A DNA stretch of 9,457 nucleotides. Origin: Synergistales bacterium. Lineage in GTDB: Bacteria; Synergistota; Synergistia; Synergistales; 79-D21. Every line of letters begins with the position of its first letter. Position 1 is the stretch's first letter. The DNA lies in contig JADLKH010000004.1 in assembly GCA_015657435.1 (NCBI GenBank), positions 60,224 through 69,680 of the forward strand, read 5' to 3'. Below the pieces are notes generated by a model. That model saw only the letters and a list, made by a program, of their open reading frames with translations, searched no databases and was not told the DNA's origin. A program made the position numbers and the translations under genes. This document shows, in pieces, positions 1 through 6,028 of the stretch.

Positions 1-501
1 GGGGCCCTCATGGCCCGCTGGGAGGCGATGGACGCGGAAAAAAGCCGTCTGGACGGGCTTCGCGTGTTCCCGACTCCGGAAAACAACGCCCTTCTCGAGA
101 AAGCGGGAACGGTTCCCCTCGATGTTCCCGTGCCCGCGATGGAACTGCTGAGGCGGCCGGAGGTCACCTGGGAAGTTCTCCAGTCGATGCTCGACGCGCC
201 TTCACCGCTTGCGGCGGAGGAAGCGGCGAGTCTCGCGACGGAGGTCAAGTACGCCGGGTACATCGAACGGGAACAGCGGACGGTGCAACGGCTCGAGCGA
301 ACCGAGAAGGTGCGGATCCCCGAGGATTTCGACTACGCCGCCGTCACGGGCCTGTCGGCCGAAAGCCGGGTGAAGCTGGCCCGGATGAGGCCGTTGACGC
401 TGGGCCAGGCCGGACGGATTTCGGGAGTGACGCCGGCGGATGTCCAGATCCTGTGGGTGGCGGTGAAGGCCCATCATGAGCGGCAGCCCAAGGCCGGGTA
501 A
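1..501 (+). CDS. mnmG: MnmG (GidA), C-terminal part; 5' end outside window
   Basis: This is the last 166 codons of MnmG, the FAD-dependent subunit that works with MnmE to install the (carboxymethyl)aminomethyl group at C5 of the wobble uridine of certain tRNAs in the cytoplasm. The frame is open from base 1 (first residues GALMARW), so the ATG at position 10 is only an internal methionine. The visible part is the helical C-terminal domain that contacts MnmE and tRNA. It includes the family segment VKYAGYIEREQ, followed by RIPEDFDY, the LSAESRVKLARMRPLTLGQA stretch and the closing SGVTPADVQILWVAVKAHH. The stop is TAA at 499-501. The next gene (DUF721/DciA-like) starts inside this one, with a 26-nt overlap, which suggests translational coupling. 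The FAD-binding Rossmann domain lies upstream and cannot be checked. Recognition is confident from the C-terminal signature. Confidence 0.93.
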   Translation, partial: GALMARWEAMDAEKSRLDGLRVFPTPENNALLEKAGTVPLDVPVPAMELLRRPEVTWEVLQSMLDAPSPLAAEEAASLATEVKYAGYIEREQRTVQRLERTEKVRIPEDFDYAAVTGLSAESRVKLARMRPLTLGQAGRISGVTPADVQILWVAVKAHHERQPKAG

Positions 502-976
502 GCGGCGCGCGAAGGACCTGAGCCCGATCGGGGCCTTCCTCGGGCGCAGCCTGAGCCCCCAGGCGATGGTCCGGCTGAACCTGGCGGACCTCTCGAAAAA
601 CTGGGAGAAGGTTGTCGGGGAGGTCCTGGCGAAGCGAAGCCGGCCCATCTCGGTCGAGGACAAAATCCTGGTGGTGGCCTGCGAAAGCCCCGCGGTGGCG
701 CATGAAGTCCAGATGAGGCGGGACATCATCGCCGAAAAGGCCCGGAAGGGATGGGGGATTCCTCTCGAGGGCGTGAAGCCCGCCGTCCGGAGGATTCCGC
801 TTTCCCGCGCCGCTTTGCCGAAGAAGACCCCGCCGCCTCCCTTCGAGCCCACCTCCCAGGAAGTGGAAAGGGCCAGGGGCCGGATCGAGGGGAAGATCGA
901 AAGAGACGACGTGGAATCCTCCCTGGCCCGGCTCATGGCGACATTCAGGCGGAGGTTCGGTCGCGGAAGGGATTGA
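476..976 (+). CDS. DUF721 / DciA-like protein
   Basis: A 166-residue protein with a DUF721 (DciA family) domain at about residues 12-105. The recognisable pattern is an N-terminal IGAFLGRSLSP helix, then LADLSKNWEKVVGEVLAKRS (the conserved W-x-x-VVG core), PISVEDKILVVACESPAVAHE and a following helix. DciA is the ancestral bacterial loader of the replicative helicase DnaB. Several DUF721 proteins are uncharacterised, so helicase loading is inferred from family rather than shown. The C-terminal third (about 105-166) is basic and proline-rich (PKKTPPPPFEP), then charged and helical, ending in RRRFGRGRD; this could bind nucleic acid. The start ATG at 476 lies within the end of mnmG and has a purine-rich GGTGAAGG (462-469) at suitable spacing, so coupled translation is likely. 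The stop is TGA at 974-976. Confidence 0.8.
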   Translation: MSGSPRPGKRRAKDLSPIGAFLGRSLSPQAMVRLNLADLSKNWEKVVGEVLAKRSRPISVEDKILVVACESPAVAHEVQMRRDIIAEKARKGWGIPLEGVKPAVRRIPLSRAALPKKTPPPPFEPTSQEVERARGRIEGKIERDDVESSLARLMATFRRRFGRGRD

Positions 977-995
977 GGATTGAAAAGAAAGAAAT

Positions 996-1023
996 TTGTG
1001 AGAAAATAGATCGGTTTTATAAA
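996..1023 (+). promoter_or_regulatory. Candidate sigma70 promoter for the nitronate monooxygenase-like gene
   Basis: A TTGTGA box (996-1001) and a TATAAA box (1018-1023) are separated by 16 bases in an AT-rich gap between two GC-rich genes. Initiation would fall near 1030 and give a leader of about 20-25 nt carrying the Shine-Dalgarno of the next gene. Both boxes are imperfect and AT-richness raises the chance of a spurious match. Confidence 0.4.
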
Positions 1024-1052
1024 AAATACGCCAGTTGATGGGAGAAGAAAGA

Positions 1053-2120
1053 ATGGTTTATCCGACGCTGAGAATCGGAAAGCACCAACCCCGCTACCCT
1101 CTGGTGCAGGGAGGCATGGGGGTCAAGATTTCGGGGCCCCGCCTTGCCGGAGCCGTGGCGAAAGCCGGGGGCGTGGGCACCATCGCCACGGTCGGGCTCG
1201 CCGTCGATTCGCCGCACTACAAGGGGAGGAACTACTTCGACGCCAACGTCCTGGCCCTGAAGGACGCTCTTGCCGAGGCCCGCGCCGCGGCGCCCGAGGG
1301 GGTCCTGGCCGTCAACGCCATGGTGGCCCTCACCGACTACGAGATGCACATCCGGGCCGCCTGCGAGGGAGGGACGGACGTCATCATCTCGGGAGCCGGA
1401 CTGCCCCTGAAGCTCCCGGAATACGCCCGTGATTTTCCGGACGTCGCGCTGGTTCCCATCGTCAGCTCCACGAAGGCCGCCAGCCTGATCATCCGGCGCT
1501 GGGAAAAGCAGTACGGCCGCATGCCGGACGGGCTGGTGGTCGAGACGCCGCTGCATGCGGGCGGGCACCTGGGGGCCACGAAGCTGGAACAGGTCACCGA
1601 TCCGGCCCTGGCACTGGAGGTCGTGGTGCCGGAACTCTCGGCCTTCCTGAAGGACGAGGTCGGCCTCGACATTCCCGTGATCGCCGCCGGAGGCATCTGG
1701 GACCGTGCCGACATGGAAAGGGCGTTTGCCTACGGAGCCTCCGGGGTCCAGATGGGAACGCGCTTCGCCTGCACGGTGGAAGGGGATGCCTCGGAGCGTT
1801 TCAAACAGGCCTTCATCGACGCGAAAGCGGAAGACGTGGTCATCATCAAGAGTCCGGTGGGCATTCCGGGACGGGCCCTGAAAACCCCCTTCGTGGCCAA
1901 GTACCTCGAAGGCGACGTCACCAGCAAGCCCTGCATCGCCAACTGCCTGGCCCACTGCTCCTACCGGAACGACCGCAGCGCCTTCTGCATCGCCCAGGCG
2001 CTGGTGGACGCCTACCAGGGGGATTTCGAAAACGGTCTCTTCTTCTGCGGCGACAACGTGACGAAGTGCACCCGTCTGGAGACCGTGGACGGGATCATGG
2101 GGGAACTGTTCGGCGCCTAG
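1053..2120 (+). CDS. Nitronate monooxygenase / 2-nitropropane dioxygenase-like flavoprotein
   Basis: A 355-residue TIM-barrel FMN enzyme of the nitronate monooxygenase / YrpB / FabK group (PF03060 type). Characterised relatives oxidise alkyl nitronates or act as NAD(P)H-dependent flavin oxidoreductases or enoyl-ACP reductases; the substrate here is unknown. Family marks are the N-terminal PLVQGGMGVKISGPRLAGAV, then GGVGTIATVG, VNAMVAL, ISGAGLPLKLPE, the histidine loop LHAGGHLGAT (H168, H172), the FMN-phosphate region IPVIAAGGIWD and GASGVQMGTRF. The tail (about 290-345) carries six cysteines: C294, C298, C302, C312, C332 and C339. I recall a similar cysteine-rich tail in anaerobe members of the family. 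ATG 1053 is chosen because GGAGAAG (1041-1047) sits just upstream at good spacing. TTG 1035 and ATG 1038 are in frame but lack a ribosome-binding site. It lies between its own candidate promoter and a strong terminator, so it is probably monocistronic. Confidence 0.85.
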   Translation: MVYPTLRIGKHQPRYPLVQGGMGVKISGPRLAGAVAKAGGVGTIATVGLAVDSPHYKGRNYFDANVLALKDALAEARAAAPEGVLAVNAMVALTDYEMHIRAACEGGTDVIISGAGLPLKLPEYARDFPDVALVPIVSSTKAASLIIRRWEKQYGRMPDGLVVETPLHAGGHLGATKLEQVTDPALALEVVVPELSAFLKDEVGLDIPVIAAGGIWDRADMERAFAYGASGVQMGTRFACTVEGDASERFKQAFIDAKAEDVVIIKSPVGIPGRALKTPFVAKYLEGDVTSKPCIANCLAHCSYRNDRSAFCIAQALVDAYQGDFENGLFFCGDNVTKCTRLETVDGIMGELFGA

Positions 2121-2135
2121 CGCGGAAAAGGACAG

Positions 2136-2166
2136 GGGGGGAGCCGGCCGGCTTCCCCCTTTTTTT
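2136..2166 (+). terminator. Rho-independent terminator after the nitronate monooxygenase-like gene
   Basis: Five G's (2136-2140) pair with five C's (2155-2159). Inside these lie a G-T wobble (2141/2154) and the palindrome AGCCGGCCGGCT (2142-2153), giving a very stable hairpin with a small loop. It is followed at once by seven T's (2160-2166). It begins 15 nt after the stop codon. This is textbook intrinsic terminator architecture. Confidence 0.93.
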
Positions 2167-2182
2167 CGTGCCCGAATCACGA

Positions 2183-2219
2183 TATAATTCTTAACAAATC
2201 AATAGTAAATTATTGTAAT
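2183..2219 (+). promoter_or_regulatory. Candidate promoter region for the PAS-HD-GYP gene
   Basis: The AT-rich gap after the terminator holds two candidates. One is TTAACA (2191-2196), 17 bases, then TGTAAT (2214-2219), which would start transcription near 2226, about 33 nt before the ATG. The other is a perfect TATAAT (2183-2188), but its -35 position falls in the terminator T-run and does not match. The sequence alone does not decide between them. Confidence 0.38.
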
Positions 2220-2258
2220 GGTTTTCAACAAAAGAGTGAAAGGGGCATCCCCCGCGCC

Positions 2259-3659
2259 ATGATGGGCTCGAACCGGACCGATTCACGACTTGCCCATACC
2301 CCCGCCAACCTGCAGGAGCTTCTGCTGGAGGTGCAGGAGATTGCGCGCATGGGAAGCTGGAGCTGGGACCCGAAGACGGGCGGCCTCTTTTTTTCTTCTC
2401 CGGTCGTGACGGTCCTGGGTTTGCGGGAAGAGGAGACGACCACCCTGGACGAGTTCATGTCCCGAGTCCATCCGGAGGACCGCGACAGGCTGGCCCGGAT
2501 TCGATCGGAAGCCCTGTCCTCGGGTGCGGGCGGCTATACGGCCGAGTACCGAATCCTCGGGCGGGAAGGATGCCTGCACGTCGTCGTCCGGGGCCGGATC
2601 GAACGGGACGGGTCCGGAAGGGCGCTGAGGGTTTACGGCTCCATCCAGGACATCTCGGAGCGCAAGAGGATGGAAGAGGCCCTGGAACAGGAACGGACCC
2701 ACCTGGCCGGACTCTTTGACCACTCTCCCGACGCCGTGGTCGTGACGGATTCGGGGGGAAGAATCCGGAAAACGAACCGGGCCTTCTCGGAGCTTTTCGG
2801 CTATGGAGCCGACGAGGCGACGGGCAGGCTGGTCGACGACCTTGTGGTGCCAAAGCGCCTTCTGGCCGAAGGGCACGATTTTACCGAACGCCTGGGCCGC
2901 GGGATCCGCCTCGATTTCGAGTCGATCCGCCGGCGCAGGGACGGTTCGGAGTTCCCGTGCCGCGGCGTGGGGGTCCCGGTGGAGCTGGGGAGCGGACAGG
3001 TCGGCGTTTACTGCATTTATCAGGACCTGACCCGCGAAAAGGCGGCGCAGGAACAGCTCCGGCAGGCGCTCGAGACCATGGAGCGGGCCTGGGAGCAGAC
3101 CATCGAAGCCCTGGCCTCCACCTCCGAGGTGAAGGATCCGTACACGTCGGGCCACCAGCGGCGGGTGGCCCTCCTCGCGGCGGCGATCGCCCGGGAAATG
3201 GGCCGGCCCGAGTCTTTCGTGACGGGCGTCGAGAAGGCGGCCCTCGTCCATGATCTGGGCAAGATCGAGGTTCCCGCCGAACTCCTGAGCCGCCCGGGGA
3301 AGCTTTCCCCCTTCGAGTACCGCCTGGTTCAGATGCACGCCGAGGCGGGATACCGCATTCTCAGCAAGATCCACCTTCCCTGGCCGCTGGCGGAAATCGT
3401 CTACCAGCACCACGAGCGGCTGGACGGCAGCGGCTATCCCAGAGGCCTGAAGGGTCCAGAGATCCTTCCCGAGGCCCGGATCATCGCCGTGGCCGACATC
3501 GTCGAGGCGGTCTGTTCCCATCGTCCCTATCGTCCGGCCCGTCCGCTGGAGGAGGCCCTGTCGGCCATTCGGGAAGCGTGTGGCCGGAGCCTGGATGAAG
3601 AGACCGTGGAAGCCTGCCTTCGCCTCTTCGCTGAAAACAGATTTTCGTTTCCGGAATAA
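2259..3659 (+). CDS. PAS-PAS-HD-GYP protein, predicted c-di-GMP phosphodiesterase
   Basis: A 466-residue soluble signalling protein predicted to hydrolyse cyclic di-GMP. The first PAS domain (about 24-135) contains GSWSWDPKTGGLFFS and RVHPEDRDR and ends in the PAC-type YGSIQDISERKRMEEAL. The second PAS (about 149-258) begins LAGLFDHSPDAVVVTDSGGR and ends IYQDLTREKA. A short predicted coiled coil (258-285) leads into the HD-GYP domain (about 286-450). The HD-GYP metal and signature residues all seem present: H299, H331-D332 in VHDLGKIEVP, H360, H384-H385 with the full HHERLDGSGYP (384-394), and D413 in IIAVADIVEAV. No transmembrane segment or signal peptide is visible, so it should sense a cytoplasmic cue, which the PAS sequences do not reveal. 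There is no receiver domain. The start is ATG 2259 or the adjacent ATG 2262. The only Shine-Dalgarno-like run, AAAGGGG (2239-2245), is about 13 nt away and sits in a small GGGG-CAT-CCCC hairpin. The gene is single and precedes the TRAP operon; a functional link is not shown. Confidence 0.9.
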   Translation: MMGSNRTDSRLAHTPANLQELLLEVQEIARMGSWSWDPKTGGLFFSSPVVTVLGLREEETTTLDEFMSRVHPEDRDRLARIRSEALSSGAGGYTAEYRILGREGCLHVVVRGRIERDGSGRALRVYGSIQDISERKRMEEALEQERTHLAGLFDHSPDAVVVTDSGGRIRKTNRAFSELFGYGADEATGRLVDDLVVPKRLLAEGHDFTERLGRGIRLDFESIRRRRDGSEFPCRGVGVPVELGSGQVGVYCIYQDLTREKAAQEQLRQALETMERAWEQTIEALASTSEVKDPYTSGHQRRVALLAAAIAREMGRPESFVTGVEKAALVHDLGKIEVPAELLSRPGKLSPFEYRLVQMHAEAGYRILSKIHLPWPLAEIVYQHHERLDGSGYPRGLKGPEILPEARIIAVADIVEAVCSHRPYRPARPLEEALSAIREACGRSLDEETVEACLRLFAENRFSFPE

Positions 3660-3660
3660 A

Positions 3661-3700
3661 GCGGCCCCGCCGCGTATACATTATTCTTTTCCGTTTTTTC
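3661..3700 (+). terminator. Possible weak terminator after the PAS-HD-GYP gene
   Basis: A short GC hairpin, GCGGC-CCC-GCCGC (3661-3673), lies directly after the stop codon. T-rich sequence follows, with a T6 run at 3695-3700 about 20 nt away. The stem is only five pairs and the T-run is not adjacent, so termination here is uncertain. Confidence 0.3.
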
Positions 3701-3794
3701 CCATTCTTTAACAAAATCAAAAGATCTTGTTTCGAGTCGGATCTTTCCTCTCGCCAAAACCCTCATTTTTGCGATTTCCCTTGCTAAATCGGAA

Positions 3795-3823
3795 TTGACA
3801 AGGCAAGGGCCACCCTTTATATT
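3795..3823 (+). promoter_or_regulatory. Near-consensus sigma70 promoter of the TRAP transporter operon
   Basis: A perfect TTGACA (3795-3800), a 17-base spacer and TATATT (3818-3823) give a near-ideal vegetative promoter in the 354-nt gap before dctQ. Initiation would be near 3830, leaving a leader of about 184 nt. The rest of the gap (3701-3794) is AT-rich and I see no gene in it. Confidence 0.7.
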
Positions 3824-3895
3824 CAGACAAATTTCCCCTGGAAAGCGGTTTTTTTCAACCTTTGGCTGATATATCACAAGAGGATTTCTTGAAAA

Positions 3896-3937
3896 GTTAA
3901 GCGAAGACCGTCCTGCTTAACACGATAAAGCCGTGTT
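3896..3937 (+). promoter_or_regulatory. Two overlapping inverted repeats in the TRAP operon leader
   Basis: The first repeat is GTTAAGC (3896-3902) with GCTTAAC (3915-3921), a 7-bp stem around 12 nt. The second is AACACG (3919-3924) with CGTGTT (3932-3937), a 6-bp stem around 7 nt. They share bases 3919-3921, so both cannot form fully at once. They lie about 65-110 nt after the predicted start site, and no T-run follows. They could be alternative RNA structures, or an operator for a regulator bound downstream of the promoter. Function is inference. Confidence 0.35.
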
Positions 3938-4013
3938 CAGAGGGGAAGAAAAAACCGGTTCCGCGGGGCGATTCCGACAGTCCAACCCATGAAGAACTGA
4001 AGGAGGTTCATCA

Positions 4014-4583
4014 ATGAAGCGCGCGTTCCTGTTCGTCTGGATTCTGCTGGGGAAGGCCCAGCGCGGCATCATGATCGTTTCTTCCCTCATCGTCGTCACC
4101 CTCATCCTGGTCCAGGTGGCCCTGCGTTACTTCTTCAAGCTTCCGCTTTTCGGCGTGGAAGAGCTGGCCTGCATGGTGGGCTTCTGGATGTACTTCATCG
4201 GGGCGGCCAACGGCTCCCGGGAACGGAGCCACATCAAGGCCGACATCCTCCAGGCCATGATCAAGAACCCGAAGGCGCTCTCCTTCTCCAAGGCCCTCGG
4301 CAACCTGGTCGTCACGATTCTGGCGATCATCATGGTCCAGTGGGCGGTCCGGTACTTCCAGTGGTCGATCAAGAGCTGGGAACGCTCTCCCGCCCTCATG
4401 ATCCCCATGATCTACGCCCAGACCAGTCTGGTGGTCAGCTCCTTCCTGATGGCCTTCTACTTCCTGGTCGAGTTCCTCGACAACGTCCGGCAATTTTTCG
4501 GCAAGCCGCCCTTCGTCCTTCCCGACGACGAATTCGGCTTCACCTGCCTGGCCGCTTCCAGCGACCAAAAGGAGGCGAAGTAG
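4014..4583 (+). CDS. dctQ: TRAP transporter small membrane subunit, DctQ type
   Basis: A 189-residue inner-membrane protein, the small permease subunit of a tripartite ATP-independent periplasmic (TRAP) transporter. These systems use the sodium gradient to import carboxylate-bearing solutes delivered by a periplasmic binding protein. Four hydrophobic segments are visible at about residues 18-38, 48-66, 92-112 and 130-154. The family motif after TM1, ALRYFFKLPLFGVEELACM, has the conserved RY..F and EEL pattern. The C-terminal tail (from about 163) is hydrophilic and cytoplasmic in the usual topology. Translation starts at ATG 4014 after a perfect AAGGAGG (4000-4006) at 7-nt spacing, stronger than most sites in the window. 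The stop TAG (4581-4583) abuts the ATG of dctM, so the two permease subunits are coupled. It is first in an operon downstream of a near-consensus promoter. Subunit identity is confident; the transported solute is unknown. Confidence 0.92.
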   Translation: MKRAFLFVWILLGKAQRGIMIVSSLIVVTLILVQVALRYFFKLPLFGVEELACMVGFWMYFIGAANGSRERSHIKADILQAMIKNPKALSFSKALGNLVVTILAIIMVQWAVRYFQWSIKSWERSPALMIPMIYAQTSLVVSSFLMAFYFLVEFLDNVRQFFGKPPFVLPDDEFGFTCLAASSDQKEAK

Positions 4584-5885
4584 ATGCATATCGTCGTTGA
4601 CCTGGTCATCCTGGTTTCCACCATCCTGCTCGGCATCCCCGTTCCCTTCTGCTTCATGGCGGCCGCCCTCTACATGGGCATCATCTTCTTCCCCGACTTT
4701 TCCTTCCTGATGACCGTGGGCTTCCGGGGACTCAACTCCCTGACGCTGCTGGCGATCCCGTTCTTCATCATGGCGGGCTCCCTCATGGGTTCGGCGGGCA
4801 TCGCCGAGAGGCTGGTGGGCGTCGCCAACTCCATGCTGGGCCGTATCCGCGGCGGCATGGGGGCCGCGACGATCGTGGCCTGCGCCATCTTCGGGGCCAT
4901 CTCCGGCACCTGCTCCTCCGCCGTGGCCTGCATCGGCAGCATCATGATCCCGCGACTGGAAACGCTGGGGTATCCGCGATCGTACAGCACCGCCATGGTC
5001 AGCTGCGCGGCGGTTCTGGGCCAGCTGATCCCGCCCAGCGTCCCGATGATCCTCTACGCCTGGGTCACGCAGCAGTCCGTGGCGGCCTGCTTCCTTTCCA
5101 CCGTCGTCCCGGGCCTTTTGACGATGACCGCGTTCTGCATCATCAACTATTTCATGTGCCGGCAAATGCCGTCGGTCCGCGTGGATCCGCCGCTGCCTTC
5201 CCGCGAACGGAACATCCTCGTCGCCAAGGCCTTCAAGCGGGGCGTCTGGAGTCTGCTCATGCCCGTTTTGATCCTGGGCGGCATCTACGGCGGCGTCACG
5301 ACGCCGACGGAGTCCGCCGCCGTGGCCGTGGCCTACTCGATCTTTGTGGGCTTCATGATCCACAGGGAACTGAGCGGAAAGATCCTGGGCAAGTCCCTCT
5401 ACACGGCGGCCACGACGAGCGGCGTCATCACCCTCATGCTGTTCTTCGTCACGATCCTGGGGCGCCTCTACACGATGCAGCAGGTTCCCATGAAGATCGC
5501 CGCCTTCCTCCTGAGCTTCTCCGACAACAAGATCGTCATCCTGCTCATGGTGAACGTGTTCCTCATCATCATCGGCATGCTGATGGACGACCTGAGCGGA
5601 ACGATGCTTTCCGCGCCGCTGCTGATGCCCCTGATGCTGCAGATCGGCGTGCACCCGATTCACTTCGCCGCCATCCTCGGCACCAACCTGGGCCTGGGGA
5701 ACGTCACCCCGCCGACCGCCCCGATCCTCTACCTGGGAGGCCGCATCGGCAACGTGCCCATCGACCAGTACATCAAGCCCGCGCTGATCTTCATGATTTT
5801 CGGCAACATTCCCATCATCATCCTGACAACCTACGTTCCGGGTCTTTCCATGTGGTTGCCGCGGCTTTTGATGGGGGTCAAGTAG
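4584..5885 (+). CDS. dctM: TRAP transporter large membrane subunit, DctM type
   Basis: A 433-residue polytopic inner-membrane protein of normal DctM length and about 12 hydrophobic segments, forming the translocation channel with DctQ. Family motifs are clear. Near the start LGIPVPFCFMAAALYMG; at residues 147-152 QLIPPS, continuing VPMILYAWVTQQS; at 235-245 the GGIYGGVTTPTESAA loop, with T240-P241-T242-E243; and near the end LGLGNVTPPTAPILYLGGR, a helix-hairpin motif typical of ion-transporter superfamily elevator proteins. The ATG at 4584 follows the dctQ stop with no gap and uses GGAGG (4571-4575) inside the end of dctQ, indicating coupled translation in fixed stoichiometry. The stop is TAG at 5883-5885. 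dctP follows after 143 nt, so the order is Q-M-P rather than the common P-Q-M. Confidence 0.95.
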   Translation: MHIVVDLVILVSTILLGIPVPFCFMAAALYMGIIFFPDFSFLMTVGFRGLNSLTLLAIPFFIMAGSLMGSAGIAERLVGVANSMLGRIRGGMGAATIVACAIFGAISGTCSSAVACIGSIMIPRLETLGYPRSYSTAMVSCAAVLGQLIPPSVPMILYAWVTQQSVAACFLSTVVPGLLTMTAFCIINYFMCRQMPSVRVDPPLPSRERNILVAKAFKRGVWSLLMPVLILGGIYGGVTTPTESAAVAVAYSIFVGFMIHRELSGKILGKSLYTAATTSGVITLMLFFVTILGRLYTMQQVPMKIAAFLLSFSDNKIVILLMVNVFLIIIGMLMDDLSGTMLSAPLLMPLMLQIGVHPIHFAAILGTNLGLGNVTPPTAPILYLGGRIGNVPIDQYIKPALIFMIFGNIPIIILTTYVPGLSMWLPRLLMGVK

Positions 5886-5900
5886 CACTTTAAAGAAAGG

Positions 5901-5974
5901 GAACGACGCGGATTTCGTTCGCAAAAAGGGGGGATCTCCGCCCGGAAGGGGTTTTCGGAAACCGGCACTGCCGG
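5901..5974 (+). other. Hairpin-bearing gap between dctM and dctP
   Basis: The 143 nt between dctM and dctP hold two small inverted repeats: GAACGA (5901-5906) with TCGTTC (5915-5920), and CCGGC (5962-5966) with GCCGG (5970-5974). Neither is followed by a T-run, so they are not terminators. In transporter operons such hairpins often mark RNA processing or protect the downstream message, which would let the binding protein be made in excess over the permease. I see no clear sigma70 promoter here. Confidence 0.3.
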
Positions 5975-6028
5975 AGCGAATGAAGGCAACACTGGCATGT
6001 CAAGACCGAATCGGAATGGAGGGAAATG

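Noticed and set aside
1017..2180. A 387-codon open frame on the - strand across the nitronate monooxygenase-like gene
   Set aside because: It is the antisense shadow of a recognised flavoprotein and runs through the terminator of that gene.
3527..3877. A 116-codon open frame on the - strand covering the end of the HD-GYP gene and the AT-rich gap
   Set aside because: It has no recognisable motif and overlaps the catalytic end of a confident gene as well as the TRAP promoter.
3989..4000. A minimal ATG-AAG-AAC-TGA leader frame ending at the dctQ ribosome site
   Set aside because: There is no ribosome-binding site in front of it and only three codons, so chance is the simplest explanation.
4011..5924. 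A 637-codon open frame on the - strand across dctQ and dctM
   Set aside because: It is the antisense shadow of two clearly recognised membrane proteins in GC-rich DNA. Its product is low-complexity and rich in His, Asp, Gly and Gln, with no family resemblance.
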